Shown one piece after another: positions 8,065 through 18,012 of a DNA stretch of 64,000 nucleotides. The stretch covers positions 186,001-250,000 of the forward strand of contig CACHDI010000001.1 of NCBI GenBank assembly GCA_902578545.1. Reading direction: 5' to 3'. Under the pieces are notes generated by a model, which saw nothing but the letters and a program-made list of their open reading frames with translations, was not told the origin of the DNA and searched no databases. The stretch is from an uncultured Alphaproteobacteria bacterium (GTDB lineage: Bacteria > Pseudomonadota > Alphaproteobacteria > Rhodobacterales > Rhodobacteraceae). The position numbers and the translations under genes are program-made. The stretch's first letter is position 1. The number at the start of each line of letters is the position of its first letter.

Positions 8065-10551
8065 CTATCTATTTCTAATTTTTGAATTATTTTGATCGTA
8101 GGGACTATCTTCAACTATTGTAGCAGGCCATAGTTGATTTAACATTTTTACTTTTAATTTTTCACCAATATTTGCATAAACTTTATCAACATAACCCATC
8201 CCAATTGATTTTTCAAAAAAAACTGAATATCCACCTGAAGTAAGTCTTCCAACAGTTTTACCATCTTTATAAATGGCTTCTCTACCCCAAGGATCACAAT
8301 CCTTTGGTCCATCAATTAGTAAAGTTACACATTTCGATTTTATATTACGTTTTTGAAGTGCATCCTTCCCAAGGAATTCTTTATTAAAATTTATAAATTT
8401 TTCTAATCCTGCTTCAACTAAACAAGCATCTCTTCCGAGTTCATTTCCAAAGGCTCTGTAGCTTTTTTCTTGTCGTAACCAGTTTTGAGCTCTTGAACCG
8501 ACTAATTTAAGATCAAAGTTTTTTCCTGATAACAAAAGTAAATCAAGTAGTTTATTTTGAAATTCTACAGGATAATGTAATTCCCAACCTAATTCTCCTG
8601 TATATGCTACCCTTATAGCAAGTGTTGGTATCATATTTATTTCAATCTCTTTGCTAGAAAGCCATGGAAAATTTTCATTTGAAAATAATTGTTCAGGATT
8701 TTCACTATTTGTTAAACTTATCAGTAATTCTTTAGACTTTGGTCCTGCAATAGCGAAAGTCCCAAATTGACTTGTTACGTCTTGAATTTCAATATAGCCA
8801 AATTCTTTTTCTTTATCTTGGGCCTTTTTGATCAAATAATCCTTATCATAATCTGTAAGAGCACCAGCAGATATAAGATAAAATTCATTTTCACTTTTTC
8901 TTACTATTGTATATTCCGACCTAACAGTTCCTGAAGTAGTCAGGCAATATGTCAAATTTATTCTATTGATATTTGGTAGATTATTACAAGTAAACCAATC
9001 CAAAAAAAGAGCTGCGCCAGGACCTTTTACTATTTGTTTTGTAAATGCAGAAATTTCGATTAAGCCTACTTGATGCCTAATTGCTTGTGCTTCATTTTTA
9101 GAATATTCCCACCATTTTCCCCTTCTAAAACTCCTTGAATCAAGATCATTAAAATCTTTATCGGCATAATAATTGGGTCTTTCCCATCCATTAACCTGAC
9201 CAAATTGTGCTCCTAATTTTTTTAACCGATCGTAACAAGGAAAAGTCCTTAATGGTCTGCAAGCAGGTCTTTCCTCATCTGGATGATGAAGAATGTAAAC
9301 ATGTTCATAACACTCCTCATTCTTTCTAGATGTATATTCTGTAGTAATCCATGATCCATATCTTTTTGGATCAAGGCTGGTCATATCTATTTCTGCCTCT
9401 CCATTGATCATCATCTGGGCTAAATAATATCCTGCTCCACCTGCTGCAGTTATTCCAAATGAAAAACCCTCTGCTAACCATAGGTTTCGTAAACCAAATG
9501 CTGGTCCTAAAAGGGGATTTCCATCTGGTGTATAACAAATAGGTCCATTGAAATCATCTTTAATACCCAGAGTTTCACTACTGGGTATTCTTTTGATAAA
9601 TGACAAATATTCATTTTCAATTCTCTCAAGTTCTAAAGGAAATAAATCAGCTCTAAAACTATCAGGCACATTATATTGAAATCGTGCTGGTGCATTTTTT
9701 TCGTATGGTCCTAAAATCCATCCTCCCCTTTCCTCTCTAACGTACCATTTTGCATCGGCATCCCTCAGAACTGGATGCTCATCATTATTTTTTCTGTATT
9801 CAATAAGTTTTGGATCTTCTTCGGTTACAATATACTGATGTTCTACAGGTATAGCAGCAATCTTTGTATTTAAAAGTTTAGAAGTATTTTGTACATGATT
9901 TCCAGTAGCAGTTACAACATGTTCAGCAATATACGTAACTTTATCCTTGCTTACTAATAAATTACCACCTTTTTCAAACATTTTTGAGCATTGTACGTGC
10001 CAAGAATTTCCATCCCAGTAAAAGGAATCTGCCTGAGTTTTCCTTTCAATTTTTACATCATTTGAACGGGCACTTCTCGCTATTGCTTGTGTTAAATCAG
10101 CGGGATTTATGTAACCATCAGTTGGATGATAAATAGCACCTTTTAAATCTTCAGAATAAACTAAAGGCCATCTATCTTTAATTTGTTTGGGATTTTTCCA
10201 TTCATAAGGAATATTTACCGTATCTGCCGTGGAACTGTATAGCATAAATTCATCCATACGATCTTGAGTCTGAGCCATTCTTAAATTACCTACTACCTTA
10301 AAGCCAATATCGGTATTCAGTTCTTTCTCTAATTTTTTATAAAATTTGACAGAGTAGTCATGAATATGGCTCGTTGCATAAGACATATTAAATAAGGGAA
10401 GCAGTCCTGCTGCATGCCAGGTAGACCCAGAAGTTAATTCATCCCTCTCTATTAATACAATGTCTTTCCAACCACCCTTTTGTAGGTGATAAGCAATGCT
10501 AGCTCCTACAACTCCACCTCCAACTATTAAAACCTTAACATGTAATTTCAT
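8065..10551 (-). CDS. Dimethylglycine/sarcosine dehydrogenase-like flavoprotein
   Basis: An 828-residue fusion. Residues 1-370 form a DAO-type FAD oxidoreductase with the dinucleotide motif VGGGVVGASIA at 10-20 and His46 in GSTWHAAG, the position of covalent FAD attachment in this family. A linker domain spans roughly 375-430. A folate-binding aminomethyltransferase (GcvT-like) pair of domains runs from about 430 to 815. Such enzymes oxidatively demethylate dimethylglycine or sarcosine and pass the one-carbon unit to tetrahydrofolate. It is cytoplasmic with no signal peptide. It stands alone on the minus strand, divergent from miaB across a repeat-bearing spacer. The exact substrate is uncertain. 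Confidence 0.85.
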   Translation of the reverse strand: MKLHVKVLIVGGGVVGASIAYHLQKGGWKDIVLIERDELTSGSTWHAAGLLPLFNMSYATSHIHDYSVKFYKKLEKELNTDIGFKVVGNLRMAQTQDRMDEFMLYSSTADTVNIPYEWKNPKQIKDRWPLVYSEDLKGAIYHPTDGYINPADLTQAIARSARSNDVKIERKTQADSFYWDGNSWHVQCSKMFEKGGNLLVSKDKVTYIAEHVVTATGNHVQNTSKLLNTKIAAIPVEHQYIVTEEDPKLIEYRKNNDEHPVLRDADAKWYVREERGGWILGPYEKNAPARFQYNVPDSFRADLFPLELERIENEYLSFIKRIPSSETLGIKDDFNGPICYTPDGNPLLGPAFGLRNLWLAEGFSFGITAAGGAGYYLAQMMINGEAEIDMTSLDPKRYGSWITTEYTSRKNEECYEHVYILHHPDEERPACRPLRTFPCYDRLKKLGAQFGQVNGWERPNYYADKDFNDLDSRSFRRGKWWEYSKNEAQAIRHQVGLIEISAFTKQIVKGPGAALFLDWFTCNNLPNINRINLTYCLTTSGTVRSEYTIVRKSENEFYLISAGALTDYDKDYLIKKAQDKEKEFGYIEIQDVTSQFGTFAIAGPKSKELLISLTNSENPEQLFSNENFPWLSSKEIEINMIPTLAIRVAYTGELGWELHYPVEFQNKLLDLLLLSGKNFDLKLVGSRAQNWLRQEKSYRAFGNELGRDACLVEAGLEKFINFNKEFLGKDALQKRNIKSKCVTLLIDGPKDCDPWGREAIYKDGKTVGRLTSGGYSVFFEKSIGMGYVDKVYANIGEKLKVKMLNQLWPATIVEDSPYDQNNSKIRNR

Positions 10552-10609
10552 TTAAAATCCTTATTGTTATTGGAACTGGTATATTTTTCTTTATGATTAA
10601 TTAGCTTGA

Positions 10610-10651
10610 TAATTAATTATAATATTTAATTAATTAATTATAATATTTAAT
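10610..10651. repeat. Perfect 2 x 21-base tandem repeat in divergent spacer
   Basis: The unit TAATTAATTATAATATTTAAT occurs twice back to back (10610-10630 and 10631-10651) without mismatch. It sits in the 200-base spacer between the minus-strand flavoprotein gene and miaB. A second short motif, TTCAATCAT, recurs 20 bases apart at 10662-10670 and 10682-10690. Two helical turns of spacing could suit a regulator binding one DNA face, but simple AT slippage explains it equally well. Confidence 0.8.
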
Positions 10652-10751
10652 ATTTTAATTTTTCAATCATATAATAAAAAATTCAATCATTTTCATCTCT
10701 TGATAACTATTAAATTTTATAATAGGAGTTTTTCAATCGAGAATTAATATA

Positions 10752-12080
10752 ATGAATAAAAAAATAAAAAAAATTTTTTTAAAGACTTATGGATGTCAAA
10801 TGAATGTGTTTGATTCAGAAAGAATAGAGGAGTCTTTAATTAAACACGGTATTTCTAAAGCTGATAATGAGATTAACTCAGATTTAATAATATTAAATAC
10901 TTGTCACATTAGGGAGAAAGCTGCTGAGAAAGTATATTCAGAATTAGGTCGCTATAGAAAGTTGAAGCAAAAAAATCCTGAATTAAAAGTTGGTGTTATT
11001 GGTTGTGTAGCTCAAGCTGAAGGACAAGAAATAATTCAGAGATCAGAAATAGTTGATATGGTGCTTGGCCCACAGGTTTACCATAGATTGCCTGAAATTA
11101 TCAAAAAATTAGAGGTTAATGAAAAAGTAGTAGATACTGATTTTCCAATAGAGGATAAATTTGAAAAATTAAATTTAAATAAAAATAATATTAGAAAGAC
11201 AACTTCCTTTTTAACAATACAAGAAGGTTGTGATAAATTTTGTACATTTTGTGTAGTTCCTTATACAAGAGGAGCAGAAAGGTCTAGATCTCCAAAAATT
11301 ATTATTAAAGAAGCAAACGAGTTAGTAGATTCTGGTGTAAAAGAAATAACCCTATTAGGTCAAAATGTTAATGCATATTGTTATGAAAATGAGAAAAATC
11401 AAAATGTAAATTTTACAAATCTCATCAAATTATTATGTAGAATAGATAATTTAAAAAGATTAAGATTTGTTACATCTCATCCAAGAGATATGAATGAAGA
11501 CCTTATTCAACTATTTGGACAAGAAGAAAAACTAATGCCATATCTTCATCTCCCAATTCAATCTGGAAGTAACAAAATATTAAAAAAAATGAATAGAGGG
11601 CATACTGTTGAATATTATTTAGATATAATTTCTAGATTAAAAAAAATTAGGCCAGAAATTGCAATTTCTGGTGACTTTATTGTTGGTTTTCCAGGTGAAA
11701 CAGAAGTAGACTTTCAAAAAACTCTAGATGTATGTAAAATCATAAAATACTCGCAAGCATATAGCTTTAAATATTCGCCTAGAACTGGGACTCCTTCTTT
11801 TGAAATGAAAGATATACCTGATGATATAAAAAGTAATCGACTTTTAAAACTTCAAGAAACTATTTCTTTGTATCAACAACAATTTCAACAAAACTTAATT
11901 GGAAGTGTTCAAGAAGTTCTTATAGAAAAAATTGGTAAGTTTGAAGATCAATATGTTGGAAGAACTCCTTACATGAACCCAGTGGTTTTAAATTCAAAAC
12001 AAAATCAAATAGGTAAAATTATACCGGTAAAAATTAATTCAACAAATGGATTAAGCTTATCAGGCGAATATGTCACTTAA
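10752..12080 (+). CDS. miaB: tRNA-2-methylthio-N6-dimethylallyladenosine synthase MiaB
   Basis: A radical-SAM methylthiotransferase that converts i6A37 to ms2i6A37 in tRNAs reading UNN codons. Of its 442 residues, the N-terminal MTTase domain carries Cys15 (KTYGCQMN), Cys51 and Cys85 for the auxiliary 4Fe-4S cluster. The radical-SAM CxxxCxxC is Cys160, Cys164 and Cys167. A TRAM domain ends the protein (about 375-440). It heads the conserved miaB-phoH-ybeY-corC-lnt run, with a 91-base gap before phoH. Confidence 0.97.
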   Translation: MNKKIKKIFLKTYGCQMNVFDSERIEESLIKHGISKADNEINSDLIILNTCHIREKAAEKVYSELGRYRKLKQKNPELKVGVIGCVAQAEGQEIIQRSEIVDMVLGPQVYHRLPEIIKKLEVNEKVVDTDFPIEDKFEKLNLNKNNIRKTTSFLTIQEGCDKFCTFCVVPYTRGAERSRSPKIIIKEANELVDSGVKEITLLGQNVNAYCYENEKNQNVNFTNLIKLLCRIDNLKRLRFVTSHPRDMNEDLIQLFGQEEKLMPYLHLPIQSGSNKILKKMNRGHTVEYYLDIISRLKKIRPEIAISGDFIVGFPGETEVDFQKTLDVCKIIKYSQAYSFKYSPRTGTPSFEMKDIPDDIKSNRLLKLQETISLYQQQFQQNLIGSVQEVLIEKIGKFEDQYVGRTPYMNPVVLNSKQNQIGKIIPVKINSTNGLSLSGEYVT

Positions 12081-12171
12081 ATTGAGATATATTTATTGAT
12101 TACCAGACATCCATTTTACAAATCAAAATAATAATTGTATTTTAACTTTTTAATTAGTCAGAATTTAATCG

Positions 12172-13170
12172 TTGTCAAAAGTTGATAATTTTTTAATAGA
12201 AGTTTCAGAACCACCTCTAGAAATTGAATTTCAAGATAACAGTGTTCTAATCGAACTTTGTGGGGTAAGAGATCAAAATATTATTTTTTTAGAAGATAAA
12301 TTGGGAATTCAAATTACAAGGAGAGGAAATAAACTTCTTTTTTCAGGAAATTTTGATGATCAAAAAAAAGCTGCAAATATTTTAAAAAACATTTATTTTT
12401 CTTTAGAAGAGGGTAGATCTTTTGAAGGTAATGACATTATTGATTTTATTCTGACAAGCCTTAAGATGTCTAATTTTTCCCTTATAGAAAAACAACAAGA
12501 AAGTCAGGTTAATCAATATGATCTAAAAACTAAGAAAAAACTTATTAGTCCTAGAAATTACAGTCAAAAAGATTTTATTGAGAGCTTAATTAACTATGAT
12601 CTCACGTTTGGTGTAGGCCCAGCTGGTACTGGAAAAACCTATGTTGCGATAGCAGTTGCTGTATCTATGTTTTTAAAAGGTCAAGTAGACAAAGTTATTT
12701 TAACAAGGCCAGCAGTAGAAGCAGGTGAAAAACTTGGGTTTTTACCAGGTGATATTAAAGATAAAATTGACCCTTATATGCAGCCTTTGTATGACGCATT
12801 ATATGACTTTCTTCCAACAAAACAAGTAACCAAGATGTTAGAGGGTAAAATAATTGAAATCATCCCCTTAGCATTTATGAGAGGCAGAACACTTTCAAAT
12901 TCTTTTATTATTTTAGACGAAGGACAGAATACAACCTCAAATCAAATGAAAATGTTTTTAACGAGAATTGGTAGAGGTTCAAAAGCTGCAGTAACAGGAG
13001 ACCTTACACAAATTGATTTACCTAAGGGTTTTGAGAGTGGCTTAAATGAGGCTTCTAAAATTTTAAAAAAAATTAAAGAAATACGTTTCGTTTATTTCAC
13101 ATCAAAAGACGTTGTAAGGCATAATCTTGTTCAAAAAATTGTTGACGCTTATGATGACAAGTCAAGTTAG
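12172..13170 (+). CDS. phoH: PhoH-like ATPase (YbeZ family)
   Basis: A 332-residue P-loop protein of the PhoH/YbeZ family, linked with YbeY to 16S rRNA maturation and ribosome quality control. The N-terminal 80 residues look KH-like. Walker A GPAGTGKT is at 149-156, and the Walker B region reads FIILDEGQN. The start is TTG (12172) with no strong ribosome site; the N-terminal sequence from it is family-like. It is followed at 12 bases by ybeY, the usual partner. Confidence 0.93.
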   Translation: MSKVDNFLIEVSEPPLEIEFQDNSVLIELCGVRDQNIIFLEDKLGIQITRRGNKLLFSGNFDDQKKAANILKNIYFSLEEGRSFEGNDIIDFILTSLKMSNFSLIEKQQESQVNQYDLKTKKKLISPRNYSQKDFIESLINYDLTFGVGPAGTGKTYVAIAVAVSMFLKGQVDKVILTRPAVEAGEKLGFLPGDIKDKIDPYMQPLYDALYDFLPTKQVTKMLEGKIIEIIPLAFMRGRTLSNSFIILDEGQNTTSNQMKMFLTRIGRGSKAAVTGDLTQIDLPKGFESGLNEASKILKKIKEIRFVYFTSKDVVRHNLVQKIVDAYDDKSS

Positions 13171-13182
13171 ATAGATTTGTAA

Positions 13183-13716
13183 ATGCCAGCAAAAATTCAC
13201 ATCAATATACAAGAAAAAAAATGGTCAGTAATTGACTTAAAAAAAATATCCAAAATAGCCTTCAAGTCAACTTTCAAAATTTTAGCTTACTCAAAAATTT
13301 ATAAATTTTTAGAAGTATCGATTTTAGCTTGTAATGACGAAAAAATGAAAGAATATAATAAAATTTTTAGAGATAAGAACAGAACCACTAATGTACTTAG
13401 TTGGCCTAGGTTGAAAAACTTGAAGTATAAAGATTTATTAGATAATAAAGACATTTCTCACTATATTTCTTATGAAGAAGGTACTTTAGACATTGGTGAT
13501 ATAGCTATTTCATACGAAACATGCTTTAAAAAAGCTAAAGAGGTAAATTTAATTTTCGAAGATTATATTATTCATATGTTAATTCATTCATGTCTTCACT
13601 TGTTAGGATTTGATCATAAAAAGTATTCTGAATTTAAATTAATGAATGATATTGAAATTAAATCTTTAAATGAGTGTGGAATAAATAATCCATATAAAAA
13701 ATATCTTAAAATTTAA
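13183..13716 (+). CDS. ybeY: Endoribonuclease YbeY (rRNA maturation)
   Basis: A zinc-dependent single-strand endoribonuclease acting in 16S rRNA 3' processing and 70S quality control. Of 177 residues, the metal site is His135, His139 and His145 in HSCLHLLGFDH, matching the UPF0054 signature. The upstream RTTNVLSWP element (67-75) is the family's conserved substrate-side loop. It is sandwiched between phoH and corC in the conserved order. Confidence 0.95.
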   Translation: MPAKIHINIQEKKWSVIDLKKISKIAFKSTFKILAYSKIYKFLEVSILACNDEKMKEYNKIFRDKNRTTNVLSWPRLKNLKYKDLLDNKDISHYISYEEGTLDIGDIAISYETCFKKAKEVNLIFEDYIIHMLIHSCLHLLGFDHKKYSEFKLMNDIEIKSLNECGINNPYKKYLKI

Positions 13717-13730
13717 ATTTGTGGAATAAA

Positions 13731-14564
13731 ATGAATAAATATCCAAAACAATCTCAAAAAAAAGATAAACAAAATTCATTTTGGAATAATGTTTTTAGTA
13801 ATGAAGAAAAAAAAGAAGCAACAGAAGTTGTAGACCAAAATTTACCAAGTCTTAGTGAAATAAGGGTTGAAGATATTGCTATACCTAAAGCCGACATAAT
13901 AGCTGCATCAGATGATATGAGTTCCGAAGAGCTTTCAGAAATATTTAGAAAGTATAGGTTATCTAGAATTCCTATCTTTAAAGATACCTTAGATAATCCG
14001 TTAGGTTTATTACATCTTAAAGATTTTGCATTAGGAGACGGTTTTAATAAAGACAGTATGTTAGATATTAAAAATAAAATTAGACCTCTAATTTTTGTAC
14101 CACCTTCAATGAATCTAAAAACTCTTCTACAAAAAATGCAAACGGAAAGAATTCATATGGCATTAGTAATTGACGAATATGGAGGTGTAGAAGGTTTAGT
14201 AACTATTGAGGACCTATTAGAAGAAATAGTGGGAGAAATAATTGATGAACATGATGAAGATGAAGATCAACTATGGATAGAGGAAAAGCCAAATCTTTTT
14301 TTAGTAAATGCTAGATTAGAATTGGACATGTTTAGATCTCAATCAGGTGTAAATCTTAGATACGATAATTCTCAAGATGAAGAATATGAAACAATAGGTG
14401 GGTTAGTTAATTCATTAACAAATAGAATACCAGTTAGAGGTGAGGTAATAAAAGACATTTTTGGAAATGAATTTAGTATAGTTGAGGCTGATGCTAGAAG
14501 AATAAAAAGGTTGAGGTTGCAGTTATCAAAGAAATTTAAAAGAGAAAATGTGGATAATAAATAA
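13731..14564 (+). CDS. corC: CorC/YbeX-family CBS-domain protein
   Basis: A soluble CBS-pair protein, about 277 residues from this ATG, with two CBS motifs (roughly 65-185) and a C-terminal CorC_HlyC (transporter-associated) domain. No membrane segment is seen, so it is the short YbeX/CorC type. YbeX is implicated in magnesium homeostasis and ribosome assembly. I prefer ATG 13731, which has GGA five bases upstream, over an in-frame TTG at 13719 that has no ribosome site but would add four residues. The 3' end overlaps lnt by 17 bases. Confidence 0.92.
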   Translation: MNKYPKQSQKKDKQNSFWNNVFSNEEKKEATEVVDQNLPSLSEIRVEDIAIPKADIIAASDDMSSEELSEIFRKYRLSRIPIFKDTLDNPLGLLHLKDFALGDGFNKDSMLDIKNKIRPLIFVPPSMNLKTLLQKMQTERIHMALVIDEYGGVEGLVTIEDLLEEIVGEIIDEHDEDEDQLWIEEKPNLFLVNARLELDMFRSQSGVNLRYDNSQDEEYETIGGLVNSLTNRIPVRGEVIKDIFGNEFSIVEADARRIKRLRLQLSKKFKRENVDNK

Positions 14565-16077
14565 AGATAATTTACATAAAATAAAAAATTTAGATTTCAA
14601 TTTACCCTTAATTTTAGGTGTTTTTTTATCCCTAGCTAACCCACCATTTTCCTTTCCTTATATTATTGTAGTAGCATTAGTCGTAATCGGTAATTATTGG
14701 TTAAAAAAGAATTATAGTCCAAAAAAATCATTTTTTTTTGGTTTTTTGTTTGGATTTGGTTACTTTTCATTTTCTTTAGTTTGGATAATTGAACCATTTT
14801 TAGTCGAACCGGATATAAAAGTTATTTTAGCACCTTTTGCATTAATATTTTTATCTGGAGTACTCTCTTTATTTTGGGGAAGCGCATTTTTCTTTTCTAG
14901 TTACAAAAATGATTTTAAAAATAAAAAAATATCTCTTTTCAAACTAGCAATTTGTCTTTCATTAGCTGAAATTTTAAGATCTCATTTTTTTACAGGGTTT
15001 CCTTGGGTCCTATTGGGATTAGCATTCATAGATACGCCTATTTCTCAAGTACTTTCTATTTTTGGTCCATATTGGTTGACCTCTATTATAATTATTTTGT
15101 GCTTAATTATTCCAACTGGAAAAACAGGAATTTTACTTTCAATAATAGGATTTTCTTTACTTAATATTTATGGCTTATATCGAGATAATAATAAAGTTGA
15201 TGATGAAATAAATAAACAAATAAGAATAATCCAACCTAATATATTGCAGAAAAACAAATGGAAAAAGGATTTAGAAGAGGTTAATTTTAGTAAGCTAATT
15301 AAGCTTAGTAATAAAAATTCAAAAAATGTTGATCTATTAATATGGCCTGAAACATCAGTCCCATTTTTTTTGGAGTATAAAAAAAATTTTCAAAATATAA
15401 TATTAAATAATATTTCTAAGCCTATCATTTTAGGAGCAAGAAGGTATGATCAAAGCTCTAATAAATTATTTAACTCAGCATATTATTTAAATGCAAATGG
15501 TGAAGTGGAACAAATATATGATAAAAAACATTTAGTTCCTTTTGGAGAGTTTGTTCCATTTAATAATTTTTTAAAAATATTTGTAGAAACTGGAATTGAA
15601 AATAATGGAATTACAGGCTTTAGCGTTGGAACGAAAACAAATGAAATTATAATTGATAATTCTATCAAAATCTCTTTATTTATTTGTTATGAGTCTATTT
15701 TTTCAAATGAGATCGATGCAAATACGGTAAATTCAGATTTTATTGTCCATTTAACAAATGATGCCTGGTTTGGATCATATAATGGTCCACAACAACACAT
15801 TGTTCAAATAAGAGCAAGAGCAATAGAACAAGGATTACCTGTTTTAAGATCTGCTAATACAGGAATCTCTGCATTGATTGATCCATATGGAAGAATTCTA
15901 AAAAAAATACCCCTGAATATTGAAGGTTATATAGATGTAAAAATTCCAAAAAAAATTGATGAAACATTGTATTCTAAATTTGGGTCTAAAAAATGGAATC
16001 TTTTATTAATTTGTTTATTTGCACTATTTTATTTTTTATGTTTTAAAAAGAGTAAGTATAAAAAATCGCTTATTTGA
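14548..16077 (+). CDS. lnt: Apolipoprotein N-acyltransferase
   Basis: An inner-membrane enzyme that N-acylates the lipid-modified cysteine of lipoproteins, the last maturation step. At 509 residues it has several N-terminal membrane helices (about 20-210), a nitrilase-fold periplasmic domain (about 225-470) and a C-terminal helix (about 485-502). The catalytic triad is visible as Glu268 (WPETSVPF), Lys326 (YDKKHLVPFGE) and Cys380 (LFICYESIF). It overlaps corC by 17 bases, implying coupling, and leads into metK after 18 bases. Confidence 0.96.
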   Translation: MWIINKDNLHKIKNLDFNLPLILGVFLSLANPPFSFPYIIVVALVVIGNYWLKKNYSPKKSFFFGFLFGFGYFSFSLVWIIEPFLVEPDIKVILAPFALIFLSGVLSLFWGSAFFFSSYKNDFKNKKISLFKLAICLSLAEILRSHFFTGFPWVLLGLAFIDTPISQVLSIFGPYWLTSIIIILCLIIPTGKTGILLSIIGFSLLNIYGLYRDNNKVDDEINKQIRIIQPNILQKNKWKKDLEEVNFSKLIKLSNKNSKNVDLLIWPETSVPFFLEYKKNFQNIILNNISKPIILGARRYDQSSNKLFNSAYYLNANGEVEQIYDKKHLVPFGEFVPFNNFLKIFVETGIENNGITGFSVGTKTNEIIIDNSIKISLFICYESIFSNEIDANTVNSDFIVHLTNDAWFGSYNGPQQHIVQIRARAIEQGLPVLRSANTGISALIDPYGRILKKIPLNIEGYIDVKIPKKIDETLYSKFGSKKWNLLLICLFALFYFLCFKKSKYKKSLI

Positions 16078-16095
16078 TATTAAAAATTAAATAAT

Positions 16096-17268
16096 ATGGC
16101 AGAAAAATTACAATATGATTTCACTTCCGAGTCAGTATCTGAAGGTCACCCAGATAAGGTCTGTGACAAAATTTCAGATGCGATTTTAGATGAACTAATA
16201 AGAATAGATCACCAAGCTAGAGTTGGGTGTGAAGTGTTTGCAACCACTAATCAAGTGGTGGTTGGAGGAGAGGTAGGGCTTAAAAATACTATGAAAATTG
16301 AAGATCTATCTGAGCTTGTAATAGAAACTGTAAGGTCAACAGTTAAAAACATTGGTTATGAACAAAAAGGTTTTCATTGGAATGACTTAAAAATTTTAAA
16401 TCTGCTTCATCAGCAATCTCCAGACATTGCACAAGGTGTTGATAGAGAAGGAGCTGGTGATCAAGGAATTATGTTTGGATATGCAGTTAATGAAACACCG
16501 GAATTAATGCCTGCTCCTCTTCAATATTCTCAAGCTATTTTGAAACGGCTTAGTATTGCAAGAAAAAATGAGCTTAAAGACAAACTAGGCCCAGACTCAA
16601 AATCTCAATTGACAGTAAATTACATTAATGGAATTCCTCATAGTATAAAATCAATTGTTGTTTCTATTCAACATTTTGACGAACAGCTCACTTCGGAAAA
16701 TATAAAAGAAATAATTACCCCTTATATTTTAGAGACATTACCTGATGGATGGATTACAGAGAATACAATTTGGCATGTAAACCCTACTGGAAAATTTGTT
16801 ATAGGTGGTCCAGATGGTGATGCAGGACTTACTGGGAGAAAAATAATTGTTGATACTTATGGTGGGTCAGCTCCTCATGGTGGTGGAGCATTTTCGGGTA
16901 AAGATCCTACGAAAGTTGATAGATCAGCAGCCTATGCTGCAAGATATTTAGCAAAAAACATAGTATCATGTGGTTTGGCGACAAAATGTGTTATTCAACT
17001 CTCTTATGCGATTGGTGTTTCACAGCCGCTGTCAATTTTTGTAAATACATTTAATTCTAATACCGTTCCAGAGAGCAAGATAATTGATAGTATTTTAAAA
17101 AGTATGGATTTGAGTCCTTCAGGTATAATTAAACATCTTAATTTACAAAAACCAATATATTCAAAAACTGCAGCTTATGGTCATTTTGGACAACCTCATG
17201 GGGATGACGGTAGTTTTTCTTGGGAAAAAACAGACCTTATTGAAAAACTTAAACAAAATATAACTTAA
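16096..17268 (+). CDS. metK: S-adenosylmethionine synthetase
   Basis: Makes SAM from methionine and ATP. It is a full-length 390-residue protein with the family landmarks [13 protein letters not shown] (substrate-binding His/Asp), [12 protein letters not shown] and the glycine-rich [16 protein letters not shown] loop. Only 18 bases separate it from lnt, so there is no room for a SAM riboswitch; it is probably expressed by read-through from the upstream run. lnt-metK-trmB is a recurrent alphaproteobacterial order. Confidence 0.98.
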   Translation: MAEKLQYDFTSESVSEGHPDKVCDKISDAILDELIRIDHQARVGCEVFATTNQVVVGGEVGLKNTMKIEDLSELVIETVRSTVKNIGYEQKGFHWNDLKILNLLHQQSPDIAQGVDREGAGDQGIMFGYAVNETPELMPAPLQYSQAILKRLSIARKNELKDKLGPDSKSQLTVNYINGIPHSIKSIVVSIQHFDEQLTSENIKEIITPYILETLPDGWITENTIWHVNPTGKFVIGGPDGDAGLTGRKIIVDTYGGSAPHGGGAFSGKDPTKVDRSAAYAARYLAKNIVSCGLATKCVIQLSYAIGVSQPLSIFVNTFNSNTVPESKIIDSILKSMDLSPSGIIKHLNLQKPIYSKTAAYGHFGQPHGDDGSFSWEKTDLIEKLKQNIT

Positions 17269-17295
17269 TAAAATTTCTTTGAGTTTATTATTTAT

Positions 17296-18012
17296 ATGTT
17301 TAAAGAAGACAAACAAAATAAAATATTTGGAAGGAGAAAAGGCAAAAAATTAAGTAATCTGCAACAGAAAAATCTTGACAAATATATTAACGAATTTTCC
17401 ATATTCCCAAGTGATAATGACAATATACCTAAATTAAAAAAAATAAACCCATACAATTTATTTAATGATTTAAGAATAATGGATATTAGACTTGAAATTG
17501 GTTTTGGAATGGGTGATTTTCTGTTTGAAAAGGCCTTATCATTCCCAAACGTAGGATTTATTGGTTGTGAAATTTTTGAGAATGGTGTTGCGAGTTTGTT
17601 AAATAAAATCATCAAATACAAGATATCTAATTTACGTATCCATTTTGGAAATTGTCTTGATTTAATTTATAATTTAAACTTGTCAACGTTAAACGAAATT
17701 TATGTCTTATTTCCAGATCCATGGCCAAAAAATAAGCATAAAAAAAGAAGATTTTTCAATGAAAATAATGCTTTCTATTTATGTTCTCTATTAGAAAAAA
17801 ATGGAACAATTAATATAGCAACAGATATTGATGACTATGCTGCTCAAATATTAGGGATTATGAAGAAAAAAAAGAATTTTGATCTAATTAACTCGAATTT
17901 ATTTCAAAATGAAATTTCAAATATAAGGAATTTCAATACAAAATATGAAAAAAAAGCAATAGATTCAGGACGAAACACTAACTATTTAATCTTCAAAAAA
18001 AAATATGAATAA
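17296..18012 (+). CDS. trmB: tRNA (guanine-N7)-methyltransferase
   Basis: Forms m7G46 in the tRNA variable loop using SAM. Of 238 residues, motif I is LEIGFGMGDF (near 62-71), and the signature FPDPWPKNKHKKRRF carries the catalytic Asp. The extreme 3' end runs through an A9 tract (17995-18003) and overlaps aroA by 8 bases, so a slip there would alter the last few codons. Confidence 0.96.
   Translation: MFKEDKQNKIFGRRKGKKLSNLQQKNLDKYINEFSIFPSDNDNIPKLKKINPYNLFNDLRIMDIRLEIGFGMGDFLFEKALSFPNVGFIGCEIFENGVASLLNKIIKYKISNLRIHFGNCLDLIYNLNLSTLNEIYVLFPDPWPKNKHKKRRFFNENNAFYLCSLLEKNGTINIATDIDDYAAQILGIMKKKKNFDLINSNLFQNEISNIRNFNTKYEKKAIDSGRNTNYLIFKKKYE

Noticed and set aside
16078-16095. SAM riboswitch before metK
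   Set aside because: Only 18 bases separate lnt and metK and no structure fits.
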